Below are positions 7,254 to 14,398 of a DNA stretch of 16,360 nt, piece after piece. Within the stretch, counting starts at the first letter, position 1, and every line of letters begins with the position of its first letter. The notes under the pieces are model-generated. The model was given only the letters and a program-made list of their open reading frames with translations. It did not search any database and was not told the DNA's origin. The stretch comes from an uncultured Oscillospiraceae bacterium (GTDB lineage: Bacteria; Bacillota; Clostridia; Oscillospirales; Oscillospiraceae), in assembly GCA_910584835.1 (NCBI GenBank), contig CAJUEG010000057.1, positions 1 to 16,360 on the forward strand, given 5' to 3'. A program made the translations under genes and the position numbers.

Positions 7254-10200
7254 TCAGCTCATCTTCAGGAAATTCTGGCAGTAACGGGTCAGCATGGCGG
7301 CCGCCTGGAAGCGGATGGCCGTGCCGTTGGGGCTGAGGGTGGTGTTGGTGGTGCCGCTGATGATGCCGTTGCCCACGGCCCACTGCATGGCCTCCAGGGC
7401 GTAGCTCTGGACATAGCCCCGGTCGGTGAACTGGCTCAGGTTGGACTTGTTCCCGGTGCCCAGGCCGCGGAAGTTGTTATAGCGGTACAGGATGGTCGCA
7501 AACTCCTGACGGGTGACCGCCGTGCCGGGGTCAAAGACGTTGCCGGGACGGCCGTCCACAATCTTGTTGGCAGAGGCCCACGCCACAGCCTGGCTGTACC
7601 ACGCATTGGCGGGCACGTCCTTGAACTTGGTGTTGGAGGAAATCGCGGGGCTGCCGGACAGGCGGTACAGGATGAGGACCAGCTGTGCGCGGGTCACGTT
7701 GCCGTTGCCGTTGAAAATGTAGTTGCTGCCGTCGCCCTGCATCATGCCATGCTTGTAAACAAACTTCACGTAGTCCAGATAGAAGTTGTTGGCGGGCACA
7801 TCCGTGAAGGGCAGGCCGCTGTCCATGGCAAAACTGGGCGTGATGGACGCGGTGACGGTGTTGGCGGGCACGGTGAAGCTCCAGGTGTTGGTGCCGATGT
7901 TGGTGGCGTTCACCGTGGTGCCGTTGCTGAAGCGCACGGTCACGCCGGTGGCGCGGTAGCCGGCCTGAGGCACGGTGTACACGGTAACGGTGGTGCCCTG
8001 GGACACAACGTTGGTGGACACGGAGGCGGTGCCGTTGCTCACGTTGTTCACGTTGATGGTAACCTGCCCGGCCACGCCGAAGCTGGGCGTGACGGTGATG
8101 GAAACCACGTTGTCAGGCACCTTGAAGGTCCAGGTATTGCCGGAGCCGGTGACGCTGATGCTCACGTTGTTGCTGCCTACGGCGGTCACACCCAGGGTGG
8201 AGTAGTTGCCGTTGGGCCTGGTGGTGATGGTCACGGTGTCGCCCGGCTTGGCGTAGTTGACGCTGGCGCTGGCGTTGCCGTTGGCCACGTCCCTGACGTA
8301 AATGGGAATCGTGCCGCCCGCCGTCTCCCTGGCCAGCTGAACCGTAAACTCATTGCCCGTGGAGTTCGGGGTCATGGTGAAGTTGTTGCTGGCGCGGGTG
8401 ATGGTGGTGTTGCCCTGGGTCCTGATCTTGAACGTCCGGGCCAGGCCGGTGACGTCGATGGTGTCGCTGGCCTTGTAGCCGTTAAACACGGTGATGATGT
8501 CCTCTGCTCCCGTCGGCTGGGGCAGAGTGTCGTTCACCGCCGCCTGGAGGCTGTTGTAGTAGGCCGTCTGCCCCTTTTTCAAGCGGGTCTCATTGGTGGC
8601 GCTGCCCGAACGGGTCAGGCTCACCAGCGGGGCGGTCTGGTTGATCACGATGGTGCCCAGGCCGTTCCTGCCGCTGTGGCTGATGGTGAACTGACTGCTG
8701 CCATCAATTTTGTACACATAGGTGTCGTCCTGGCTCATGTAGGCATTGTTGGTAATCTGCGTGTTCAAAGTGCTGCCGAACTTCACAACCACGCCGGCGC
8801 CCAGCTCTTCGCCCAGGGCACCCAGGGCGCGGCCTGCCTGAACCTCAATGGGGTTCTGCCCGGGTGTCGTGCTGCGCACCTCCACGCGGTAATACACGCT
8901 CAGGGCGGCGGTCAGGGTGCCGTTCTGGTTGTAATTGCTGGCGGTCACATTCAGATAGGGCACCAGCCAAACCTCAGTGTAATCTTTGGACACAGGATCC
9001 GTGCTGTACTTGTCCTTGGTGGCGCTGCCCGCGTACACCTTCTGATACGCCGTGCGCTGGGCCTGGTCGCGCCAGTTCTGGACCTGGCTGCTGGTGATCC
9101 CGGCCTGGACGGCGTTGACCGCCTGCTTGACGGCGGTGCTGTCGCTCCAGTTAAAGGAGGCGGCATCGGCGGGGTTGTTCTCCGGAAGGGTGCCCTGAAT
9201 CAGGTCGGCGACATACTTCTTGGTGGCGTTGTCGCCGGCGCCGGTATAGGTGGCCTTCACCTCGCCGCTGCTGGCCACCTGGGTATTAAAGTTCTCGTCC
9301 ATCACCCGCAGGCCGGAGCCGTTCAGGGTGTAGTAGGTATTGCCGTCAAACAGGGTCAGCCGGGAGCCGTCGGCGTTGACGGTCAGGCCGCCGGTCAGGG
9401 TCTGGTTGCCGAAGTAGGTGCGGCCGTTCACGCTGTCATAGTTCACCCACACGGGGATGACCACCTGCTTCTGGTTACTGTCCACCAGATCGGTGAGCAG
9501 TTTGAGCTGGAAGCTGGCGATGCCGCCGATGGGCTTCACGGCACCGGACAGGGTGATCACGTTGCCGTTCAGGGAGGCCGTGATGTTGGCGTTCACATTG
9601 TCGCTGGCCGCGCTCAGGCCGTTGATCTTGGTGACCACCTGGCTGGCGCCCTGGGTGGTCAGGACCACATCGCCGCCGCCCTGGGGCAAATCGTAGCTGC
9701 CGCCCGCGTTGTAGGTCTTGTTATTCGCGTCTGTCCAGGTGGTGACCGGGGTGCCCAGCGCCTTATTGGGCAGCATGGCGATGGAGGTCACGCCCTTATA
9801 GGTGAGCACGCCCGCGGTATCGTTGCCGCGCTTGAAGGTGATGGTGCCGCCACCCAAAAGCGTGCTCTGCCCCACGATGGTCAGGGTGCTGCCGGGGGTG
9901 GTGGCCTGCTTGTACAGGCCGTCGGCCAGCTGGGCCGAGGTGTAGAAGGTGGTGCTGCTGGCGCTCGTGCACTGGTAGATCAGCGCGTTGGCGCCGGAAT
10001 TGGCCAGGCTGTCGGCCGTGGGGGCCGTGCCGGTATAGGTGCCGCCCTTGATGCCATGGCCCTTATAGCCGTCCAGACTCACATTGCCAAAGGTGTTGGT
10101 GGGCTCGGCGGCGATGTCCACCGACAGGCTGCTGCCCTTGCTGGCGGTGACACTGTCGATGCTGTTGCCGGAGCCGCTCACCTTGAAGGTGGTGCTGCCG

Positions 10201-11351
10201 GTGTCGTTCAGGGTCAGCGCGCCCAGCCTGGCGCTGGGGCCGTTGACGGTCAGGGAGCCGCTGGGCAGGGTAACGGCGCCCATGGTGCCCTGGTTGACGA
10301 TGATGGTGGCACTCTTGTCAATGGTGGTGGCGCCGGACACGGAGCCGTTCTCACCCACGGTGATCTTGATGGGGCTCTTCAGTTTGTCGGCGCTATCCTG
10401 CGCGATGGAGTCCACCGTGCCCTGGCTGATGGTCACGGTGGCGCTGGTGCCGGTTTCCTTGTTCTGGTCGCCGCACAAGGTCACCGCGCCCACCTTGGAG
10501 ATGATGCCGTTGACGGTCAGCTGGGTGCCGGTGCCGTTGAGGCTCAGCCCGCCGGTCAGCTTACTGCTGGTCACGGACACCCGGGTGTTGTTGCCGGTGA
10601 GGGTCACATTGCCGGTGATCTCGCAGTTGTTGGTCAGGCTGACGTTCTGCGCGTTGGCGTTGGTGGTGGCGTTGCCGCTCATGGTAACGCTGCCGCTCAG
10701 CTTGGCGTAGTCGGTCATGGTGATGGTGTGGTTGCCGTAGTTGGTGAGGCTCACACCGCCGGCCAGCTGGCCGCCGTCCCGCAGGGTGATGTTAAAGGTC
10801 TGGGTGCCAGTGCCGCTGTTGCTGATGTTCCAGCTCACCGCGCCCTGGGTCTTGGAAGTATCCCCCGCCTTCATGGCGGCGGCGTACTGGGAGTCCTCCA
10901 CGATCAGGCTGGTCACCTTGGTCATGTCGGCGCTGGTAATGGACAGGGTATGGCCGTTGGTGTCCACGGTGAGGTTCTTGGCCAGCGTGCTGATGTTCTG
11001 ATTGTCCAGCAGCGTGAAGCTGGCCTGGCTGGCCAGCGCGGCGTCGGCACTCGCGTACCAGGTGCCGCTGGTGCTGTTGCCGGAGACGACGCCGTAGGTG
11101 ATCTCGGCATACCGGGTCTCTTTCCGGTTATTGCCCACGTCCATCTGGAACTGGTAGTACCAGCCGGGCCCAATGGACTGGCCGCTGGCGTCCAGCAGGG
11201 TGGGTTGCTTCTTGTCGTAGTACCTGACGTTGGTTCTGCCGCTGTCGCCGGGGCTGCTCGCGTCGGGAGCCGTGGCCGCCAAGGCGGTGGCGGGCAATAA
11301 TGCCAGCACCATGACGAGCGCGAGCAGGGCTGACAAAATCCGTTTCTTCAT
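7254..11351 (-). CDS. Secreted surface protein with three C-terminal SLH domains, 1365 residues
   Basis: Large secreted protein expected to bind the cell wall non-covalently through S-layer-homology domains. The ATG at 11351 follows AGGAGG and begins a classic signal peptide (MKKR, then a Leu/Ala-rich core ending TALAATA near residue 27). The upstream in-frame ATG at 11471 would bury this signal and is rejected. Residues about 130-450 are Thr/Asn/Ser/Gly-rich short strands, probably a beta-helix or beta-solenoid. Two related modules of about 80 residues follow at 1013-1094 and 1095-1174, both ending in ITxTPSF or ASITPSF-like sequence. SLH1-3 occupy roughly 1181-1365, with FTDVPAN/VTRAQ, FKDVPAN/VTRQE and FTDRGY/AIRFQ boxes; the third is degenerate. 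Only three Cys residues are visible. Adhesin or S-layer function is inferred. The gene is monocistronic, with its own promoter and leader. Confidence 0.93.
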   Translation of the reverse strand: MKKRILSALLALVMVLALLPATALAATAPDASSPGDSGRTNVRYYDKKQPTLLDASGQSIGPGWYYQFQMDVGNNRKETRYAEITYGVVSGNSTSGTWYASADAALASQASFTLLDNQNISTLAKNLTVDTNGHTLSITSADMTKVTSLIVEDSQYAAAMKAGDTSKTQGAVSWNISNSGTGTQTFNITLRDGGQLAGGVSLTNYGNHTITMTDYAKLSGSVTMSGNATTNANAQNVSLTNNCEITGNVTLTGNNTRVSVTSSKLTGGLSLNGTGTQLTVNGIISKVGAVTLCGDQNKETGTSATVTISQGTVDSIAQDSADKLKSPIKITVGENGSVSGATTIDKSATIIVNQGTMGAVTLPSGSLTVNGPSARLGALTLNDTGSTTFKVSGSGNSIDSVTASKGSSLSVDIAAEPTNTFGNVSLDGYKGHGIKGGTYTGTAPTADSLANSGANALIYQCTSASSTTFYTSAQLADGLYKQATTPGSTLTIVGQSTLLGGGTITFKRGNDTAGVLTYKGVTSIAMLPNKALGTPVTTWTDANNKTYNAGGSYDLPQGGGDVVLTTQGASQVVTKINGLSAASDNVNANITASLNGNVITLSGAVKPIGGIASFQLKLLTDLVDSNQKQVVIPVWVNYDSVNGRTYFGNQTLTGGLTVNADGSRLTLFDGNTYYTLNGSGLRVMDENFNTQVASSGEVKATYTGAGDNATKKYVADLIQGTLPENNPADAASFNWSDSTAVKQAVNAVQAGITSSQVQNWRDQAQRTAYQKVYAGSATKDKYSTDPVSKDYTEVWLVPYLNVTASNYNQNGTLTAALSVYYRVEVRSTTPGQNPIEVQAGRALGALGEELGAGVVVKFGSTLNTQITNNAYMSQDDTYVYKIDGSSQFTISHSGRNGLGTIVINQTAPLVSLTRSGSATNETRLKKGQTAYYNSLQAAVNDTLPQPTGAEDIITVFNGYKASDTIDVTGLARTFKIRTQGNTTITRASNNFTMTPNSTGNEFTVQLARETAGGTIPIYVRDVANGNASASVNYAKPGDTVTITTRPNGNYSTLGVTAVGSNNVSISVTGSGNTWTFKVPDNVVSITVTPSFGVAGQVTINVNNVSNGTASVSTNVVSQGTTVTVYTVPQAGYRATGVTVRFSNGTTVNATNIGTNTWSFTVPANTVTASITPSFAMDSGLPFTDVPANNFYLDYVKFVYKHGMMQGDGSNYIFNGNGNVTRAQLVLILYRLSGSPAISSNTKFKDVPANAWYSQAVAWASANKIVDGRPGNVFDPGTAVTRQEFATILYRYNNFRGLGTGNKSNLSQFTDRGYVQSYALEAMQWAVGNGIISGTTNTTLSPNGTAIRFQAAAMLTRYCQNFLKMS

Positions 11352-11374
11352 GTACGTATTCCTCCTGTTCTGGT

Positions 11375-11455
11375 TTAGATCTCTCTGGAGAGTGCTTTGG
11401 GGTACGCCGGTCCGGCCGGCTTGGTTTGTCCCGTATGCGGGATGTGGCCGGGCAT
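11375..11455 (-). CDS. Possible 26-codon leader ORF upstream of the SLH protein gene
   Basis: On the minus strand GGAAGGAGG stands 5 bases before an ATG at 11455. The frame runs 26 codons to TAA at 11377-11375, which lies 23 bases before the SLH start and just ahead of its AGGAGG. The peptide is Pro/Gly-rich (it begins MPGHIPHTG, with five Pro residues in all) and is in a different frame from the SLH gene. Its start codon falls in the loop of a small hairpin (GGCCG 11446-11450 with CGGCC 11457-11461). No homologue is recognised. Translation is supported only by the strong ribosome binding site; it may be a cis-acting leader peptide or chance. Confidence 0.4.
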   Translation of the reverse strand: MPGHIPHTGQTKPAGPAYPKALSREI

Positions 11456-11461
11456 TCGGCC
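11429..11461 (-). promoter_or_regulatory. Small hairpins in the SLH leader
   Basis: Two adjacent stem-loops lie in the transcribed leader: TCCCG/CGGGA with a 4-base loop (11429-11442) and GGCCG/CGGCC with a 6-base loop (11446-11461). The second exposes or hides the start of the 26-codon ORF. A GC-rich CCGGCCGG block follows toward the SLH gene. I do not recognise a known riboswitch class. Confidence 0.35.
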
Positions 11462-11517
11462 CTCCTTCCATCGGAATGATTGGCTGACGCCTCCGACGCC
11501 ACAGTTATACGGCTACT

Positions 11518-11545
11518 ATTATACTCTATCGGCAAAAATTTGCAA
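11518..11545 (-). promoter_or_regulatory. Sigma-A-type promoter of the SLH protein gene
   Basis: On the minus strand TTGCAA (11545-11540), a 16-base spacer, then a perfect TATAAT (11523-11518). Transcription would start near 11511 and give a leader of about 160 bases before the ATG at 11351. The surrounding AT-rich stretch contrasts with the GC-rich coding DNA. Confidence 0.75.
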
Positions 11546-11648
11546 GGGATTAACAAAACTTTTTAGAAAAATTCCATGGAATTTTTTCCACGCCCTTCCA
11601 GCGGGGGACGGCGCTTGCTTTTTCCTCCTGTCAAGGCCCAAAAGCGTG

Positions 11649-11678
11649 TTGACCGCCCGCACCGTCATATGGTATAAT
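11649..11678 (+). promoter_or_regulatory. Strong sigma-A-type promoter of the 48-residue gene
   Basis: TTGACC (11649-11654), an 18-base spacer, and a perfect TATAAT (11673-11678) preceded by TGG (extended -10). The likely start lies about 15 bases before AAAGGAGG (11698-11705). It is the best-matching promoter in the window. Confidence 0.82.
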
Positions 11679-11713
11679 GAGTTATGCTCCAAAATGGAAA
11701 GGAGGCTGGCAGA

Positions 11714-11860
11714 ATGCCCACTGAAAACGAGCGCAAGGACGTTCAAAAAGCCATGGCGTATGACTTGATTCGGATCTTTGAACAGAATCCCGACAAAACC
11801 TACACCGCAAAAGAGCTGAAAGACCTGATTGACGCCTACATCTCCGGGCTGAAGCAGTAA
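11714..11860 (+). CDS. Small uncharacterised protein, 48 residues
   Basis: The ATG at 11714 follows AAAGGAGG at 8 bases; the stop is TAA at 11858-11860. The peptide begins MPTENERKDVQKAM and is charged and soluble, with no signal peptide or membrane segment. Two predicted helices, about residues 6-24 and 32-46, are joined by a NPDKTYT turn. The phrase TYTAKELKDLIDAYI resembles the second half of a small helical or winged-helix domain, but I cannot assign a family. Strong promoter, ideal ribosome binding site and a terminator hairpin 7 bases after the stop make a real, well-expressed gene likely. The fused ThrE gene lies downstream on the same strand. Confidence 0.78.
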   Translation: MPTENERKDVQKAMAYDLIRIFEQNPDKTYTAKELKDLIDAYISGLKQ

Positions 11861-11867
11861 CCCACCA

Positions 11868-11893
11868 AAAGGGGCCGGATAACCGGCCCCTTT
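11868..11893 (+). terminator. Terminator-like hairpin between the small gene and the exporter gene
   Basis: AAAGGGGCCGG (11868-11878), loop ATAA, CCGGCCCCTTT (11883-11893): an 11-bp perfect stem. The tail is only TTTCCCCTT, so termination may be partial. It ends 7 bases before the AGGAGG of the next gene, which has no promoter of its own that I can see. Confidence 0.65.
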
Positions 11894-11912
11894 CCCCTTG
11901 AGGAGGCCCTTT

Positions 11913-13136
11913 ATGGACTACGACACCCTGCTCTCCGGCTGCTGCGAGGTGGCCCGGGAGCTTTTGCGCCACGGCGCGGAAATTCAGCGCGCGGAGGACA
12001 CCATGCGCCGCCTGCTGGCGGCCTACGGCCTGGAGGGGGAGGTATTCGCCATCCCCAACTGCGTCTGGGCCAGCGCCCGGGAGCCGGACGGCCGGGTGTG
12101 CACCGTGATGCGCCGTGTGCCCCCCTCCACCTTAAATATTGAGGGCATCGAGCGCTTCAACGACCTGTCCCGCCGCCTGTGCGCCGCCCCTCCGGACGAC
12201 CCGGGCGAGCTGCTCTCCCAGTGCCGCCGGGAGGCGGCGCTGCTGCGGCGCTACCCGATGTATCTGCGGGTGGCGGGATATTTCGTGGGGGCGTTTTTCT
12301 TTGCGCTGTTCTTCGGCGGCGGCTGGGCGGAGGCCTGGTGCGCCGGGCTGGCGGGGCTGGCCTGCGGCGCGTGCCTGGCCTATCTGGAGCAGGCGGACGC
12401 CAACGCCTTTTTGGGCACCCTGGCATCGGCCTTTGTGCTGGGGGCGGCCGCCTGCACTCTTCGGGCCTTTGGCGCGCCCATCAGCCTGGAGGTCACCCTG
12501 GCCGGCGGCATCATGGTGCTGGTGCCCGGGCTGGTGTTCACCAACTTTATGAGCAATCTGTTCACCGGAGATATGCTGTCGGGGCTGACCACCTTTGCCC
12601 GGGCGCTGCTCTCCGCGTCGGCCATCGCCCTGGGCGCGGGGGCCGCCATGGCGCTGTTCCGGGGGCTGTGGCCCGTCCAGGCCGGGGGGAGCACCGCGGC
12701 CTACCCTCCGGCGGTGTCCTGCCTGCTGGCCCTTGTGGCCTGCCTGGGCTTCTGCCTGCCCGCCAACGCCCAGGGCATAGGAGCGGTGCTGTGCGGGCTG
12801 GGAGGCGCGCTGGGCTGGGCGGTGTATCTGCTCCTTTCCGGGCTGGGCGCCAACATCTTTCTGGCCAACCTGCTGGCCGCGGTGGCGGTTTCCGTCTGGT
12901 CGGAGGCCATGGCCCGGCGGCGGCGCTGCCCCGCCACCTCCTACCTGGTCATCGGCATTTTCCCTCTGGTCCCCGGCCTGACCGTCTATCAGGCCATGGA
13001 CTATGGCCTGCGGGGGCACACGGAACTGTTCTGGAACACCTTTTTCCGCACCTTCGGCATTGCCGGATGCCTGGCGCTGGGGCTGCTGCTGGTGTCCGCG
13101 TCCCTCCAGCTCTGGCAGCGCAGGCGGCGGGCGTGA
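11913..13136 (+). CDS. Threonine/serine exporter family protein, fused ThrE (DUF1212 plus DUF3815)
   Basis: A 407-residue inner-membrane protein of the ThrE family, proposed to export threonine, serine or related small solutes. The N-terminal soluble part, residues 1-115, carries the family pattern GAEIQRAEDTMRR (21-33). Membrane segments follow to about 250 with LVPGLVFTN (203-211) and the TGDMLSGL stretch (218-225). A second module, about 265-400, carries LVPGLTVYQAM (352-362). In Escherichia coli the corresponding parts are separate proteins (YjjP and YjjB); here they are one chain, as is common in Corynebacterium-type ThrE. The ATG at 11913 is chosen over the TTG at 11898 because AGGAGG (11901-11906) lies 6 bases before it. 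The gene is probably expressed by read-through from the small-gene promoter. The substrate is inferred from family only. Confidence 0.9.
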   Translation: MDYDTLLSGCCEVARELLRHGAEIQRAEDTMRRLLAAYGLEGEVFAIPNCVWASAREPDGRVCTVMRRVPPSTLNIEGIERFNDLSRRLCAAPPDDPGELLSQCRREAALLRRYPMYLRVAGYFVGAFFFALFFGGGWAEAWCAGLAGLACGACLAYLEQADANAFLGTLASAFVLGAAACTLRAFGAPISLEVTLAGGIMVLVPGLVFTNFMSNLFTGDMLSGLTTFARALLSASAIALGAGAAMALFRGLWPVQAGGSTAAYPPAVSCLLALVACLGFCLPANAQGIGAVLCGLGGALGWAVYLLLSGLGANIFLANLLAAVAVSVWSEAMARRRRCPATSYLVIGIFPLVPGLTVYQAMDYGLRGHTELFWNTFFRTFGIAGCLALGLLLVSASLQLWQRRRRA

Positions 13137-13181
13137 GCTTCCCTGTCATTATTTTGATTCCACTTCGTAACCTTTCCCTCC

Positions 13182-13210
13182 TTGACCGGCCTGAAGCATT
13201 ATGTTAACAT
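13182..13210 (+). promoter_or_regulatory. Promoter of the SGNH lipoprotein gene
   Basis: TTGACC (13182-13187), a spacer of exactly 17 bases, TAACAT (13205-13210) with TGT in front (extended -10). The -10 is part of the palindrome ATGTTAACAT (13201-13210). The ATG at 13248 follows 37 bases later. Confidence 0.6.
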
Positions 13211-13247
13211 GGCATGGAAGTACAATAAAGAAGGAGTCCTGACCGAA

Positions 13248-14138
13248 ATGCACGTCAAAGCCCTGTCCCTGCTGCTGTGTATGCTGCTGCTGGTCCCGCT
13301 GGCCGCCTGCGGGACCGCCTCCGGGCACGATGCGCCCAGCCCCTCCCCGGACGCCGCCCCCACGGCGGTCCCCTCCGCCCCGGAGCCCACGCCCACACCC
13401 ACGCCGGAACCCGCGCCCACGCCCACCCCGGAGCCTTCCCCCACCCTTATGCCGGTGGAGCCCTATGAGTTCGGCACGCCGCTGGAGGAGAGCGAGGCGG
13501 TGGAGGACGACGCTTTTTTTGACACGGCGGTGTATCTGGGCGACTCCCGCACCGAGGGGCTTCAGCTCTTCAGCGGCCTGAAGCACGGCGACTTCTACTG
13601 GGCCCGGGGAATGACGGTGTTCAAGGCGGGCAGCGAGGACTACCGGGTATTCGAGGTGGACGGCCAAAAGTACAATCTTCTGGAGGCCCTGGCCCTGAAG
13701 CAGTATGAGAGCGTGTACATCATGCTGGGGATAAACGAGCTGGGCTACCCCGCCGAAAGCTATCAGGAGGGTCTTGGCCAGCTGCTGGACAAGGTGATCG
13801 AGCTCCAGCCGGACGCGGTGGTGTACCTCCAGATCATGCCCCCAATGAACGACGCCCTGTGCCGGAAGAACAAGCTGGCCGACTACATTAATAATGAGAA
13901 ACTGAGCCAGTTCAACGACGCCATCACCCTGCTGGCTGCGGAAAAGAAGGTGGTTCTTCTCAACACCGCCGAGGCGTATGCGGGCGAGGACGGCCAGCTC
14001 CCCGCGGAGCTTGCCAGCGACGGGTGCCACTTCGCCTACGACGCATATAAGCGCTGGGCGGACTACCTGCGCAGCCACGTCATAGACCGGGAGCGGTACT
14101 TCCTCAACCGGGCGATGGGAAGCGCTGAGCCGTCGTGA
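13248..14138 (+). CDS. SGNH/GDSL-type hydrolase lipoprotein
   Basis: A 296-residue surface lipoprotein. The ATG at 13248 follows AAGGAG at 11 bases. Residues 1-20 are a lipoprotein signal ending LAAC, with the lipidated Cys at 21. Residues 27-66 form a Pro/Thr/Glu-rich linker with PTPTPEP-type repeats that would hold the domain away from the membrane. The C-terminal domain has SGNH blocks: GDSRTEG (block I, Ser100), a Gly around 121, GINELG (block III, Asn163) and DGCH (block V, Asp258 and His261). The catalytic triad is therefore complete. Such proteins are usually esterases or deacetylases acting on wall polysaccharide or peptidoglycan; the substrate here is not shown. It has its own promoter and lies 111 bases after the exporter gene. 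Confidence 0.9.
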   Translation: MHVKALSLLLCMLLLVPLAACGTASGHDAPSPSPDAAPTAVPSAPEPTPTPTPEPAPTPTPEPSPTLMPVEPYEFGTPLEESEAVEDDAFFDTAVYLGDSRTEGLQLFSGLKHGDFYWARGMTVFKAGSEDYRVFEVDGQKYNLLEALALKQYESVYIMLGINELGYPAESYQEGLGQLLDKVIELQPDAVVYLQIMPPMNDALCRKNKLADYINNEKLSQFNDAITLLAAEKKVVLLNTAEAYAGEDGQLPAELASDGCHFAYDAYKRWADYLRSHVIDRERYFLNRAMGSAEPS

Positions 14139-14160
14139 GCAGCGGAAGCCCCAATGGGGC

Positions 14161-14191
14161 CCCCGCAAAGCCGATCTTTTGCTTTGTGGGG
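14161..14191 (+). other. Hairpin 22 bases after the SGNH stop
   Basis: CCCCGCAAAGC (14161-14171) pairs with GCTTTGTGGGG (14181-14191) with one G-T wobble and a 9-base loop. There is no T-run after it, so it is more likely a 3'-UTR structure than a terminator. Confidence 0.55.
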
Positions 14192-14264
14192 AGAAGGAGA
14201 AGCAAGGAAGCGAGCGTAGTTTTCGCTGAAAGCGGAAACGGAGCCGGGCAGACTTTGCTTCGAC

Positions 14265-14300
14265 GAAAGCCGCGCGTCGCGAACAGGCAAAGCGTGACAA
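14265..14300 (+). repeat. Dispersed repeat, copy A (3' UTR of the SGNH gene)
   Basis: A 36-base stretch containing CGCGTCGCGAACAGGC and ending AGCGTGACAA matches 15804-15839 on the opposite strand at 34 of 36 positions (differences at position 2 and at one A/G). It lies 126 bases after the SGNH stop and 5 bases before the terminator stem, in sense orientation. Confidence 0.8.
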
Positions 14301-14305
14301 CAAAG

Positions 14306-14345
14306 AAAGCGGCCAGTCGGAGCGCTCCGGCCGGCCGCTTTTTTT
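14306..14345 (+). terminator. Terminator of the SGNH lipoprotein gene
   Basis: The left arm AAAGCGGCCAGTCGGAGC (14306-14323) pairs with the arm ending GGCCGCTTT, with one mismatch and one wobble, followed by a run of T. The base of the stem is nearly the same as in the terminator at 7184-7222. Confidence 0.85.
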
Positions 14346-14356
14346 AAAAATTTTCC

Positions 14357-14379
14357 GGGGCCCGTGATAATCGGGCCCC
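14357..14379. other. GC-rich hairpin
   Basis: GGGGCCCG (14357-14364), loop TGATAAT, CGGGCCCC (14372-14379). No adjacent T-run on the plus strand. On the minus strand it is followed shortly by GGAAAATTTTTA, so it could stop antisense transcription weakly. Confidence 0.5.
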
Positions 14380-14398
14380 CTCAATCGTTTTATAGACG

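Larger units (their letters stand above)
11352..11713. other. Divergent intergenic region, SLH gene to 48-residue gene
   Basis: This 362-bp stretch holds the SLH leader (possible 26-codon ORF and hairpins), the minus-strand SLH promoter, an AT-rich centre at about 11515-11590, and the plus-strand promoter and ribosome binding site of the small gene. About 100 bp separates the two promoters, from 11546 to 11648. I see no further gene. Confidence 0.7.

Noticed and set aside
7167..11300. Open reading frame of 1377 codons on the plus strand, antisense to the SLH gene
   Set aside because: Its translation is low-complexity Gly/His/Val/Ala-rich with no domain. The opposite strand has a signal peptide, SLH domains, promoter and ribosome binding site. 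It is a codon-bias artefact.
11352..11471. N-terminal extension of the SLH protein from the ATG at 11471
   Set aside because: It would place 40 hydrophilic residues before a perfect signal peptide and has no ribosome binding site, whereas AGGAGG precedes the ATG at 11351.
13380..13440. Short C-rich tandem repeats
   Set aside because: They encode the PTPTPEP linker of the lipoprotein and are explained by the protein; they do not form a CRISPR or satellite array.
14135..14347. 70-codon plus-strand ORF after the SGNH gene, and a similar one at 15655-15870 on the minus strand sharing a KPRVANR-SVT string
   Set aside because: The shared string is only the translation of the dispersed DNA repeat. 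There is no ribosome binding site, and both ORFs run into terminator hairpins.
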